Of a stretch of 64,000 nt of DNA, positions 52,034 through 62,109 are shown in pieces. The stretch's first letter is position 1, and every line of letters begins with the position of its first letter. The notes beneath the pieces were generated by a model that saw only the letters and a list, made by a program, of their open reading frames with translations, did no database searches and had not been told where the DNA came from. Made by a program: the position numbers and the translations under genes. The DNA is from Eremothecium cymbalariae DBVPG#7215. Taxonomy: Eukaryota; Ascomycota; Saccharomycetes; Saccharomycetales; Saccharomycetaceae. The stretch lies in assembly GCF_000235365.1 (NCBI RefSeq), contig NC_016452.1, positions 1,164,001 to 1,228,000 on the forward strand, given 5' to 3'.

Positions 52034-53752
52034 TTATTGTTTCTCGAAAGTTTGCGAACTGATATGTTCAATGCTTCCATCAGGAGTGTTAAGGTCTGAA
52101 TCAGTCAAGTTTGATTTTGGTCCTTCAAAGGTCTTATGCTTGTATAATACAAAATATATTATCGACCCAAACCAAACAAATCCTGTGAATAGGAATGTGT
52201 AATTCATTGAAGAGCCCGTGATATTGATCGGATTCGTGGGCAACATCATTAGAACGATGCAAAGAAGTTGAAAGATAATGGAAACCCAATTTATAATTGG
52301 AGACCAGAATTTCCCCATATAGAACACACCTGGGTTAAAGATATTTTTACCGAACAACATCCTTAATAGATTAGGCATCATCCAAGCAAGATAATTGGCG
52401 CCAACATACATCGAAAATAACGCTGAGGATGCAACTGGACCTGCTAATGTCAATAGTCCAATCATTATAGCAGCAAACGCTCCGACCCATGTTGCTCTAA
52501 TCGGTGAAGACAACGATTTATTGACCTTCTTAATCCAAAAGGAGAAAGGTAACCCATCGTCCCTTGCAAAGGCCCAGATCTGTCTTGAAATCGCAGTTAA
52601 AATAGAGGCGCCCATAACATACTGGCAAACTGCAATTAACGACATGAATGCAATCGCCCATTGCTTCCCTAACACGTTAAATAATAGTTGTGCCAACGGT
52701 TGTCCGAAAGCAGTGTCTAGAAGGCCATTGATGTCTGGTCCCATACAAGCCGCAATAGTCACAACAATACAGAAACCAAGTAGCCAACATACGGTAATCG
52801 ATGTTAGTATATCTACAGGAACAGCTTTTGAAGCATTCTTGGCTTCTTCAGACATGTGAATGGTGCTGTCGAATGCACCAATAACCCACACAATTGGTAG
52901 AGACCCACATAAGAAGAATTGAATACAATCTGGCCATGAAGAATTGTTTTGGAAGTTCGCAAAAATAAATCCAGGACCGTTAAAGGTCATGCTATCATTA
53001 TTGGCAACTCCTATGGGCAAGACAATCAGAAAGGCCACAAGAGATAAATTTATCACTATCGAAACTGTCTGCAATACGGATACTGCAGCGGTAGCCATTG
53101 ATGTTAAAATAACCGTTGCCAGTATTGCAGCACAGTAAACGGCAAACGTTTTTGACGACGAAAGCTCAAAGTCCCCATCCTTCCAAATGGCAACGATCGA
53201 AAGGACCTCCTGAGCCAAACCATATTCTACAGAACACAACCCAGCAACTAACGCCAGAGAATTGGAATTCCCAATCAAGAAGCTTAAAATAGCCTTGAAC
53301 TTTGGAGGTGCATAGTAATAAGTATAGTAATACAACCCTCCGGAAGTTGGAATTGCTGATGCAAGTTCTGACATGGCGGCGCCAATGGATAAAATAAAAA
53401 CTCCAAAAATTAACCAGCCCCATACAAAACTAACCATACCACCGGGAAGTGCAATTGTCAATATCGAGGCTATAGAGGGTAATAGCCCCATAATGGAAAA
53501 TGCAATACCAAAAACCTGAATTGTCGAAAAATGTCTACTAAGTTCCTGCTTATATCCAATTTCTGCAAGCAATTCAACATCATCATATGCTGTTTTAGCA
53601 TTAATATAATTCACTTGATCCACTGTTTTGGATCGGGACGTTTTAATGGAACTAATTTGCTGAACTCTAACCGAAGTGTTATTTGTAAGTGCAGGCTGTA
53701 GTAAAATAACATCCACTTTGGACGGTTGCTGCCCTTCTAAATAGGAAACCAT
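52034..53752 (-). CDS. UGA4: GABA/polyamine permease, UGA4 family (APC superfamily)
   Basis: Twelve-helix amino-acid/choline permease, most like yeast Uga4, which imports GABA, putrescine and 5-aminolevulinate at the vacuole or plasma membrane. 572 aa from the ATG at 53752 (Uga4 571); the preceding in-frame codon is GTG. A hydrophilic N-terminal ~70 residues is followed by membrane segments starting FGIAFSIMGLLPSIASI. The AAP signatures SGGLYYYTYYY and MSEEAKNASKAVP are present. UGA4 in S. cerevisiae is on chromosome IV, so this gene is an insertion relative to that order. A pair of GATA elements lies upstream. Confidence 0.85.
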   Translation of the reverse strand: MVSYLEGQQPSKVDVILLQPALTNNTSVRVQQISSIKTSRSKTVDQVNYINAKTAYDDVELLAEIGYKQELSRHFSTIQVFGIAFSIMGLLPSIASILTIALPGGMVSFVWGWLIFGVFILSIGAAMSELASAIPTSGGLYYYTYYYAPPKFKAILSFLIGNSNSLALVAGLCSVEYGLAQEVLSIVAIWKDGDFELSSSKTFAVYCAAILATVILTSMATAAVSVLQTVSIVINLSLVAFLIVLPIGVANNDSMTFNGPGFIFANFQNNSSWPDCIQFFLCGSLPIVWVIGAFDSTIHMSEEAKNASKAVPVDILTSITVCWLLGFCIVVTIAACMGPDINGLLDTAFGQPLAQLLFNVLGKQWAIAFMSLIAVCQYVMGASILTAISRQIWAFARDDGLPFSFWIKKVNKSLSSPIRATWVGAFAAIMIGLLTLAGPVASSALFSMYVGANYLAWMMPNLLRMLFGKNIFNPGVFYMGKFWSPIINWVSIIFQLLCIVLMMLPTNPINITGSSMNYTFLFTGFVWFGSIIYFVLYKHKTFEGPKSNLTDSDLNTPDGSIEHISSQTFEKQ

Positions 53753-54197
53753 CACCCTAAATTGTAAACTAAAAACTACCTCTATTCCAACCCCACAATA
53801 AAAGTTCCAGAAAAGTGCAATGAGCTCTTGAGTTGATATAAAGCCGAAGAAATGACCTTAACACCCTATCAGACTATGTTAGTTTATATTAGCTATACAA
53901 TCAAAAAAAACTGACACTATATATATTCTGCTCTACTAAGAATATTTACTGCTAATAGTGAATTAAATCCCCTTGTAACTAACTTTTGTACAAAAGATCA
54001 TGATAAGTTTCATGCTTATCGATTCATGAGTAGCGTATACTTCCCTATCAACGAGAGGTAGATAGCTGGGTTGCACGATAACAAAGTCACGCGGCGCGAC
54101 CATCCAGCATTCGAAGGATGAATTAGATTCTGATTAATTAAGAAATGATAATAGTGATAATAAGATTAAAATGTTTGCAACAGAAAATAAAAAGGAA
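53753..54197. other. UGA4 promoter region
   Basis: 445 bp between the UGA4 ATG and the 3' end of tRNA-Tyr. Holds a TATATATATT box near 53917, the paired GATA sites, and a GC-rich CACGCGGCGCGACC near 54087 that could host a CGG-binding zinc-cluster factor such as Uga3. The last point is speculative. Confidence 0.45.
54002..54020. promoter_or_regulatory. Inverted pair of GATAAG sites upstream of UGA4
   Basis: GATAAG at 54002-54007 and CTTATC at 54015-54020 face each other 7 bp apart, 250-268 bp upstream of the UGA4 ATG. Gln3/Gat1 and the repressor Dal80 bind paired GATA sites in nitrogen-controlled genes, including yeast UGA4. The match is exact; function is inferred. Confidence 0.55.
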
Positions 54198-54287
54198 TCT
54201 CCCGGGGGTGAGTCGAACACCCGATCTCCAGATTACAAATCTTGCAAATTACAGTCTGGCGCCTTAAACCAACTTGGCTACCGAGAG
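54198..54287 (-). tRNA. tRNA-Tyr (GUA) with a 15-nt intron, copy 1
   Basis: A 90-nt gene on the minus strand; the mature tRNA is 75 nt. The 5' end is CTCTCGGTAGCC and the 3' end CCCCGGGAGA. The anticodon GTA lies at 54252-54250. The intron occupies 54248-54234, at the 37/38 position. The T arm is GGGTGTTCGACTCACCC. The intron ends with a second TGTA, so TGTAAT appears on both sides of the splice region. A T5 tract immediately downstream should terminate transcription. It is identical to the copy at 62307-62396. Confidence 0.97.
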
Positions 54288-54429
54288 AAGCAAGTAAAGG
54301 TCTGAGTACAGAAACAGAGTTGGTTATAAGTTGAAACTGTCATGTCGTGAAATCAAAAGAGCATCTAGATGACAACGATAACCAGGCTAAGATGCAACGA
54401 ACCTGAGCTCTCAGAAAACTACGAGGAGG

Positions 54430-54690
54430 ATGACCATTGTGAGGTTGGAAGTGAAACCTACAACAATGTACCAGTGTGATACCGCCGATGTTCGCTTCAA
54501 GTGAGCTCAGGTAAGACTACAGGAACTATATAAGGAGACCCAAACTAGCCAGAATAGATTGGGATAGTAGAACCCTAGATTTAATCTATCCGGTTAGAGA
54601 CGGTATAAACAGTAACTGATCCTCAACTAAAGCTTTAGCCCGCACGTGCGAGAAGTTCAAGCTAACACGTGAATTGAGCGAGTCACCCTC
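54430..54690. repeat. Degenerate tandem duplication, unit A
   Basis: Partner of unit B at 54785-55035. Matching blocks in order: ATTGTGAG; CTATATAAGGAGACC with ACTAGCC; CAGTAACTGATCCTCAACT; AAAGC; two CACGTG sites (about 54645 and 54666) around AAGTTCAAG; and GAGTCACCCTC. The offset to unit B is 330-340 bp. Confidence 0.75.
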
Positions 54691-54784
54691 CAGATTCATT
54701 TTCGAAATCTAAAGAGCAATTAGAAGAGCAGGCTCTTCAGACCAAGGAGAAGCGTGTCAGAGGTGTCAAACGGCCATGATGATG

Positions 54785-55035
54785 ATAACTATTGTGAGTA
54801 TATTACCTTGAACCTGCATGTTGGTTGCTTTCGTGATTTCAGGAGAACATCAAAAACTATATAGGGAGACAGAACTAGCTAGATTAGATTAGAATACTAC
54901 ATCTCTTGAGACACGAGAGGGCAACTGATCCAATTAGACACTATATAACAGAAACTAATTCTCAAGTAAAGCATTATTGGTCACGTGCTAGAAACTTCAA
55001 GGTAGCACGTGACTTAAGCTAGTCGCCCTCGACAA
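54785..55035. repeat. Degenerate tandem duplication, unit B
   Basis: Matches unit A block for block: ATTGTGAG; CTATATAGGGAGAC with ACTAGCT; CAGAAACTAATTCTCAAGT; AAAGC; two CACGTG sites (about 54982 and 55006) around AACTTCAAG; and TAGTCGCCCTC. Identity is perhaps 65-75% by eye in the matching blocks. The relation could be duplicated regulatory modules or two old solo LTRs next to a tRNA gene. Confidence 0.75.
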
Positions 55036-55437
55036 TCCTTTTTACACACAATTTAATTATATGTTATAGTGCTTATTATAAGATACTAACTAAAAGTCAA
55101 TGTTCCTGTAATTGGAATAGTATTATCATCTATGGATATGTATTAAGTATATCAATATATATTATCAAGTATAGATACTATACTCTTTTTGTGATATATA
55201 ATATTTTAATGGGAAACGGCTCTGACGTTATGGATACAGGCGACAACCATGCTTAGTAAGGAGGGTATTTTAACGTTATGCTAACGGCGTTGATCACGTG
55301 AGAAGATGTGATGTTTATTTGAAAAATTAAAGTTTAAAAGTTTATAATAAGCATTACTTAATAAACGTTTAACTCCATGTAGGGTGGATATATCAAGTTG
55401 TTTTTCTGGTTATTGTTGTAAACAACTGGACTGCTAA

Positions 55438-56880
55438 ATGGAGGATGAATCAGGGTTAGATACATTGAAACAAATTAAGAAGGAAATTAGAAGAGACTGT
55501 ACATCATTAAGAAATAGACTGCAGAGCGTTTTTTATGACAGTAAGTTTATAGCAAATGAAGTACTTCCCATGTTTCCCAACTACCCTCTTGTACCCAACG
55601 AGCGTTGTGGTTTGTGGTACTGCAATCCTGGAAAATACGAGCAAACATGTTATTTCAAGTCAACTGATGGACATACCAATCAATGGGATTTCAGTACAAG
55701 GAGATTGAATTTTCATATACTGTCAAAAATGGCTGAAGCCGGGGGTATAATCATTGTGGATAGTACCAGACGAGGCAAAAAGATGCCAGATGCGCTGAGT
55801 AAAACCATACCGATCTGGTGTGCGGTTTTGAATAATTTAATGCTTGATTATAAGGGTAAGGAAGATAGCATACCGTCGCTGTTTTGTCCACCAGGAACAG
55901 TTTCAAAGTTAGAATTTGATGGCATACACTCTAAAGTTCCTGATTTGGTTGAAAAGCTGAAAAAATTAAATATTATTAGCGGGGAAGAATTGTACAATAT
56001 GTTCCAAGGCAAGGTGCTACGTCCTTTCTGGGTTTATCCTGGATCGCCGTTGCTTGATACTTCCAGAGATATTTTCACAGGAGAGGTCCTGGGAAATGTT
56101 TGGCAATCTGAGCAAAATAGTATTCCAGTCATTTTATGCACAGCTAGTTACCAATGCCAGGATGGTGAAGATAAACATCATGGGTTCACTTATGTCCAAG
56201 GTGCAGCAGATGACCATGAGTTATGGGCAAACGGATTGAACCCTGAAATCTTTTGGAAGAATATCGAATTCCTTGGAGATCCAGATAAATCTGAATTTGA
56301 GTTAGAGGATTTTGTTCAAAGAATAGGACGGACTGAAAAATTGACTGCTCAATCCAACAAACAATCTGACAGAGAATCTTCGTCTTCTTTCATCAAGGTT
56401 GATGAAATCACGAAAAATTTGTATTTGGGTACCGTTGCTGAAGGGATAGCACTTACCGAGAACATAGAAAAAGAACTAAAATCCAAATACTCACTATGCA
56501 TTATCTGTAGCCAATCTGTTACAGCGAAAGCAGACTGTAACTGCGAAAGGATTAAAGTATATCCTATTAACAATAATTCAAAAAAGAGTTCCAGAGACTT
56601 ACGTGTTGCCCTGATAGAAATAAGTGGCCTAATAAAGCAGCACATCACAGATCAATTGCCAATTTTAATATGCTGCAATACAGGTAAAGATATCTCCATT
56701 GGTATTATGCTGACTGCGCTGTGCCAGCATTATGATCTTCAATGGCATCTCGAAGAACAAGAAACCGTTAACAAGACAATTGTCAAAAAACATCTTGCTC
56801 GTATTATAACAAAATTAAGTGGAATTAATATCAACCCTTCAAGATCAACACTGAAGAATGTGAATGCCTTTTTACTATGA
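55438..56880 (+). CDS. RIT1: Initiator tRNA phosphoribosyl transferase
   Basis: Adds 2'-O-ribosyl phosphate to position 64 of initiator tRNA-Met, which keeps the initiator out of elongation. 480 aa (S. cerevisiae 513). The start is the ATG at 55438. The N-terminal Rit1 domain includes SLRNRLQSVFYDSKFI, NERCGLWYC, STDGHTNQWDFSTRRLN and IIIVDSTRRGKKMPDAL. A dual-specificity-phosphatase-like C-terminal domain starts near residue 320 and contains CCNTGKDISIG near 411-421. Synteny with YMR283C, but in inverted orientation. Its substrate gene is at 2259-2330 and has G at position 64. Confidence 0.94.
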   Translation: MEDESGLDTLKQIKKEIRRDCTSLRNRLQSVFYDSKFIANEVLPMFPNYPLVPNERCGLWYCNPGKYEQTCYFKSTDGHTNQWDFSTRRLNFHILSKMAEAGGIIIVDSTRRGKKMPDALSKTIPIWCAVLNNLMLDYKGKEDSIPSLFCPPGTVSKLEFDGIHSKVPDLVEKLKKLNIISGEELYNMFQGKVLRPFWVYPGSPLLDTSRDIFTGEVLGNVWQSEQNSIPVILCTASYQCQDGEDKHHGFTYVQGAADDHELWANGLNPEIFWKNIEFLGDPDKSEFELEDFVQRIGRTEKLTAQSNKQSDRESSSSFIKVDEITKNLYLGTVAEGIALTENIEKELKSKYSLCIICSQSVTAKADCNCERIKVYPINNNSKKSSRDLRVALIEISGLIKQHITDQLPILICCNTGKDISIGIMLTALCQHYDLQWHLEEQETVNKTIVKKHLARIITKLSGININPSRSTLKNVNAFLL

Positions 56881-57124
56881 ACAATAATGTTTAATACTTA
56901 GGATAATAATGCAATTAAATTGTAAAATAACCAATTTTTGTTTTAAGATTGAACATTAAATCACTCAATACGAAATATACGAGATTTATTGAAAAATTTT
57001 GTATTTTAAATTTGTTCGAAGTTCCTCTAGGATTGATTAATAACGAATAATATAATTAGGAAGCTGTCTAGCTATTACACCAATTCTTTCCGAGAAAACG
57101 CGATAGAAGGGTTATTAATTCCAA

Positions 57125-57379
57125 ATGGTGTTTTACAAAATCGTGTTATCCAGGTCAACCATTGGGATGCCTGCTAAGACACGGGCTGTGGTGAAAAGTT
57201 TGGGTCTAGGCAAACGAGGATCGGTTGTGTATCATTCTGTTTCTCCTACTGTTGCAGGTGCCATTGCCAAAGTAAAGGAGTTGGTAAATGTGGAGGTAAC
57301 AGATAAAGCTTTAAGCAAGGAAGAACAGCGGCAACTGAGGACGTCGAATCCAGGGTACACTGTTGAAAAAAGGTTGTGA
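57125..57379 (+). CDS. MRPL33: Mitochondrial large-subunit ribosomal protein uL30m
   Basis: Ribosomal protein L30 family, 84 aa (S. cerevisiae 86). The start is the ATG at 57125. [42 protein letters not shown] and [12 protein letters not shown] all match the family. It is very basic and lacks an obvious separate presequence, as in yeast. A G-quadruplex motif lies 40 bp past its stop on the same strand. Synteny with YMR286W. Confidence 0.94.
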   Translation: MVFYKIVLSRSTIGMPAKTRAVVKSLGLGKRGSVVYHSVSPTVAGAIAKVKELVNVEVTDKALSKEEQRQLRTSNPGYTVEKRL

Positions 57380-57696
57380 ACTCAGAAGGCTCATATGGCC
57401 TGTTCTGAGGGTGATAGAGGGAGAGGGGACAGGGGACAGGGGAGAAGGAGAGAGAATTTGGGTTTTGAAGATTTTAGAAGGAAACGAACGTAAGTGTTGA
57501 TAAATTAAATGTCCTATAAATAGAACAACTGTTGAATTCATTGCATGTACATTAATATTATAAAAGCAAAGAACGAACCAAATTCCAGAATTTAGGTAGT
57601 TGTCGTTTTTTAAAGAGAGAGAGAGGTATAGAGAGAGAAGAGAGATATGCAACAGAATCTTTAACGGTTATTGATATGTCGAGTGTTTTTCCTCCC
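57380..57696. other. Convergent 3' region of MRPL33 and the YML119W-position gene
   Basis: Purine-rich on the plus strand. Contains the G-quadruplex motif at 57419-57442 and a GA-rich run near 57617-57645. Confidence 0.55.
57419..57442 (+). other. Canonical G-quadruplex motif
   Basis: Four G tracts (GGG, GGGG, GGGG, GGGG) with 3-nt loops AGA, ACA and ACA, on the sense strand of MRPL33 just after its stop codon. This fits G3+N1-7 four times. Confidence 0.85.
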
Positions 57697-58616
57697 CTAA
57701 TATACTCCACTTGCTATGTCCCTTGGTAAAATGTTTCCGTTGTGGAAACTATAGTGTTCATTACCATCGTCATCATCCAAAGCTAAAGAGAACGAGTCCA
57801 TCATACGTAAGAAATCGCTTTTATTTATTGCCTTACCGTCGAAACTTAAATCAATGCTATCGTTGACACTTTCTTGAACGACCAAGTAATCGACTCGGTC
57901 GGGGATTATTGTGGTATAGTTAGAGGATGCTAACGACCTCCTCTTTTTCTGCGGTTTCTCATGTTGGTACCTTTCAATAACGGAAGATAACTGTTCCAAA
58001 GAAATCACTGTATATTCATCCATGGAACCTAATCTGATTGGCTGGATCTTATGATACATGCTACGTTTCTGTCGGATTATCATGGCCAATCTCTGGATGT
58101 TATTACTTGAAGCTTCCCTATCAATATTTAGTAATGGTACAGAGAGCTTGTAGTACGTCTCAGATATCTTTTTTTTGATGCATTGATAACAGGATTCCTT
58201 AAGGCTTTAGTAGATTCAGGTCTAATAGGATTACTCATGTACCGAGATTTCAAAGGCTTTCCATCCTGGTGTTCCGTAGCAATATTACTAGCTGTGGGTA
58301 TCTCTACAACGTGGGCACGGTGTTGATTATGATGGTGGTTATTGTGTTTATGTTGCGATGTTTGTGAACTCTGCTTTGAATTCATCATCAGATATGAGTT
58401 AGCCACAATCACAGGAGACCTAGAAAATTTCCCCTTTGGTTTGTACTCTGCCGATTTTTGCTGGCTGCTGCTGTTGAGTACGTTTGTTCCACTAGTTAAT
58501 GGAACCCTTCCGTTGACTTGAAATGGCTGCATGTAATATTGACTGGTATATTGTGTGTCTTGCACTGGATAGCTGCTGTAATTGCTGCGCATACTCATTC
58601 TTCTCATCGACTCCAT
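57697..58616 (-). CDS. Uncharacterised protein at the YML119W position, frame broken
   Basis: The ATG at 58616 starts MESMRRMSMRSNYSSYP. This frame runs to a stop at 58128. The downstream frame continues to 57697 and is open well upstream of its first ATG, reading ISETYYKLSVPLLNIDREA. The two meet at an A8 run (58169-58176 on the plus strand as T8), needing a -1 shift. The run reads TCA AAA AAA AGA, i.e. an A AAA AAA heptamer in the zero frame. A one-base deletion or sequencing error is likeliest; programmed -1 frameshifting cannot be excluded. The first part is Ser/Gln/His-rich and disordered; no domain is recognised. Position and strand match YML119W, whose function is unknown. Confidence 0.6.
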
Positions 58617-59240
58617 TCTTTCAACTAAAATCAAACTATTGAGTTTGTCAATTATATATATTGAATATAGTAAATAACCTACCCAGTTGGAAAAAAAGAA
58701 TGTTATAAACTACTAATAAGTAAAAGAAACTAAACTAATTCTGAAACAAAACTTCCATTATGCTCATTCATTCATATTGAACCATATTCCCAAGGACTAA
58801 CTCATTTGTGTTTACCTTTCCGTTTTGGGAAAGTACATTAACAACAAGGCACAACAAGGATATTACAAAACTGTATAAAAATTATGTATTCAATACATAC
58901 TACTATATCCCTATAGTAATCCGTGCTTCCTTTTTCGAGGCTTCTTTGCAATGGCGTTGACGTACTGGTGTAGAGTTGATGTTTTTGTGCATTTGTACAA
59001 AGGCGATGTCAGCCTATTGTTTAATTTAAGTCGTAATTAAGAGCATCTCAACCGAAGCTTTTGTCAAGGCAACCTAGACGCAGTCCAAAAAGATATGAAA
59101 GGGATGGTTCGTATGTAGCATTGAGCAGATTCTGCTCTCATTTAAAAGAGGTGTGATGTATCAAGAATTGGGGGATTTATTTTTATTTGTACCTTTAAAA
59201 ATATTTACAGGTTTTTGGGTTTTATGTCACCATTATTAAT
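58617..59240. other. Intergenic: promoter of the YML119W-position gene and DSS1 3' flank
   Basis: 624 bp, AT-rich with a TATATATATTG near 58653. No motif or gene is recognised. Confidence 0.4.
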
Positions 59241-62109
59241 TCATGTGATTACAGATTCTTGAGTCATTGAAAATTCGAGAATGCCGTCCAAACAGTCTAT
59301 TTTAGTAATTGTACAATTAGAAACGGAGGAGCCTGTGACTGGAATTGGTTTCTTCGACGTGTCAAATTTTAGCCTTGCAAAACTGTAATGTAGAGTTGGG
59401 ATTGTACAGTATACAAAGCCATCAATTGGGAAGCTACGTACTGAAACGGTCCATTTTTTGGGGGTTTCAGAATTTTGTTCGTTATTCAAATATCTCAAAG
59501 TCCAGTAAATGCTTGATAGTCTGTTTGCATCTTTTAATATGACGTCTCTGGAGAGAATGTGCCAATTAAAATTCGTAATTTCCTGATTGTGGAAACAGGG
59601 TGGTAGTTTTTGTAGGTGTTTATGCAACTGTAGGTGATTTATCATATCAGGTATTCTTCTTAGAGGAGATGTTACCGTCAGATACACGGGGGCTCCGAGC
59701 ATCGCATGGGGTACTGGGTTTGGTGAGTAGAAACTATTTGTCAAGAGGGCAATGATTTTCTGTAAATCTGAATCTGATACCTGCTTGCCTAGTTTTGCTA
59801 GGTTCCTAACTGGTCCGTAGATTGACTCAACATCAAATTGGAGATTTAGTCCCATGTAGCCACGAAATATTCCTGGAATTTTATGTTGTTTGAAGTACGA
59901 CCCTGAAAGTATGTTTGTCATTATCATCATTTCTGAGACAAGTATGTTCGATTTCGAGGGAATCTGATCTGCGAAACATATGTTAACGAGCTCACCGTCT
60001 TGATTGGGTTCCAGATGAACTAGACCCTTTCGAACATTATCAAATAGCATTGCGTTGTGTTTTTCTACTCGATTAGCTCTCAATTTTGAAGCAATATTGT
60101 GGAGAACATGTATGTCTTTTGCCTCTTCAGTAGCAGGATCAGACTCTAAGATCTTATCAACGTAAGCGTAGGTGATGCGTTTAGATTTCTTAGTGGTCCC
60201 CAACTCAACCTTGAAACTATCGTAATCGATGAATTCAAGGGCAGGTTTTGACAAATTAACTTCGACAGAGAATGTAATTGTGTTTGTTGGCTTGAGCCAA
60301 GTTCCCAGGTCCGAGGCACGGCTGTAACTTTTTGGTAACATAGGAAAAACTTGGTCTGGAAGGTAAGTAGTGAAAGCTCGTTGGAATGCAATGTTAAGGA
60401 CAGGATCGGCAAGTATATCAGTGCTTTTTGCTACGGAAAACCATGATGCAGGGTCTGCAATATGCGTGAAAACTCTATATCTATCCCCACCCAAGGCTTT
60501 AACCGCAATTCCATCATCTATTTCGTGAGCATCCTCACTATCAATACAGTAACAAACAACATCATTAAAATCATTCCTAATTATGTTATTGGCTGAAGTC
60601 GGAGCTTTTTGGCTGAGAAAGATCAAATATTTTTTGGTCAATTGAAGAACGTTCACAAGAAGATGGTAGTTCCAATTCATGTGACCAGTGGAGTGGGTTA
60701 GGTGAAGTTTCTGGACATAGTTTCTTTAACAGTTCAAAGCATATATCGCGAGTTACATCTTTACCCTTATAATCATCCAGTTGCCGAAAGATGCGAGTGA
60801 CAATGTAAATTATAGAGGCATTGCCGTGGAAATTTCCAGCAGCATAATCGCGAAGAAGCTGTAAAATACTTTCATAATCCTTTACTACCTCTCTGTGCCT
60901 TTTCAAATTGACCAATCTTGCAAACTTATCAATCGCTTGAAAATTTTTGGCACTCAGATTCTCAACCACATCATTGTAGTACAGGTGTTGTTTGTTAAAT
61001 GGCAGCACTGTAACAGATATTGGGGAAAACAAACCTCTATGCTGAGATATATTACCCCAAATCTGCTGTTTTTGCTGCTGTATAATGGCCCAATATGTAG
61101 CGAGATACATGGACGCATCCAGTTTCTCAGGAACGCTGGCTTCTAAGTGCAAATTGTTGATTTTAAAAGCGGAATGTTCTAGTCCCACATCTTTAAGTAA
61201 TTTTTTAATAGAAATTGATGCACCACTCGCTGTCGTGGGTAGCTCTAATTTAGATACTAGTTCTACCAATTTGAATATTGACAGTTGCCATGGTCCTAAC
61301 TGTGATTGTAGATGCCGATGGAGCAGCTCCAATTTAGCACATACAACTGGCAATAATTCCAAAGCCTGACTAGATAATTTCGTAGGCACATATGATGTGA
61401 ACATCTGTCGCGCAAGCATTGGGACCAAGTATGTTCGTGAACGATCGTTTTTCACAGTACCAATTGGTGTAAACCCATGATCTGTCTCTTCAGCAAGCAA
61501 ATACCGCAAATGCTTTTGTTGAAACCCTGGAACTCTTAATTTCACATTTAACTTCTCGCGATATATAACTTCACCATCTGAAGTAGAAAAAGCATACCTT
61601 ATATCTGAAGGATTTGTCGGCAATTCCACGCACATTACCAACTGAGTGGAATACCCATCCACCAAACACAAATCTCCAATCCCCAAAGAACCCTCAATAA
61701 GAAATTTTGGTCGAATATAAAATACTCCTGTTTTCTTATCATACAAATTGGGATCCAACCATCGCTCGATAAACTCTATATCAACAGTATGATTCTGCAG
61801 CTGGCTTTTAGAAACTCGTTGCCCATTATCATTATGCGCCAGCCATCTATACGAAGGCTTCAAATACCGATCAGTAAACCGACTAGTGTATTCCTTTCGT
61901 ATTTGCTCTAAACTCTTAATTGCAACCTCTGGTTCCACGTCCTTATCTTGCGAGAAGTATATTGGCTCTTCTGCTATATGCTCTACACCCGCAATATGCT
62001 CTACATCCTCTACGGCATTATCAGATAAACTCAACCCATTCACTATCTTTTTATAAGATTTTGAACGAGCACGCCACACACTACTACTCACATGCAAATA
62101 TCTTTTCAT
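59241..62109 (-). CDS. DSS1: Mitochondrial degradosome 3'-5' exoribonuclease, frame broken
   Basis: RNase II/R-type (RNB) exonuclease that, with the helicase Suv3, forms the mitochondrial degradosome. The ATG at 62109 opens a 507-codon frame to 60586. The RNB catalytic part (YCIDSEDAHEIDDGIA) lies in a second frame that is open from 60680 to 59241. A +1 shift between 60586 and 60680 is needed. An A5 run (T5 at 60606-60610 on the plus strand) is a good site: one base fewer joins DLSQP to KAPTSANNIIRNDF. Combined length would be about 955 aa (S. cerevisiae 969). Both halves are well conserved and free of other breaks, so a sequence error or very recent mutation is likely. Synteny with YMR287C. 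Confidence 0.88.

Larger units (their letters stand above)
54288..55437. other. 1.15-kb intergenic region upstream of RIT1
   Basis: Consists largely of a degenerate tandem duplication (54430-55035), followed by AT-rich RIT1 promoter DNA (TATATTATCAAG near 55157) and a fifth CACGTG at about 55296. No coding frame of note. Confidence 0.6.

Noticed and set aside
60586..60680. Separate short gene beginning at the second DSS1 frame
   Set aside because: The RNB domain needs the upstream half, lengths sum to the DSS1 size, and the frame has no independent promoter space.
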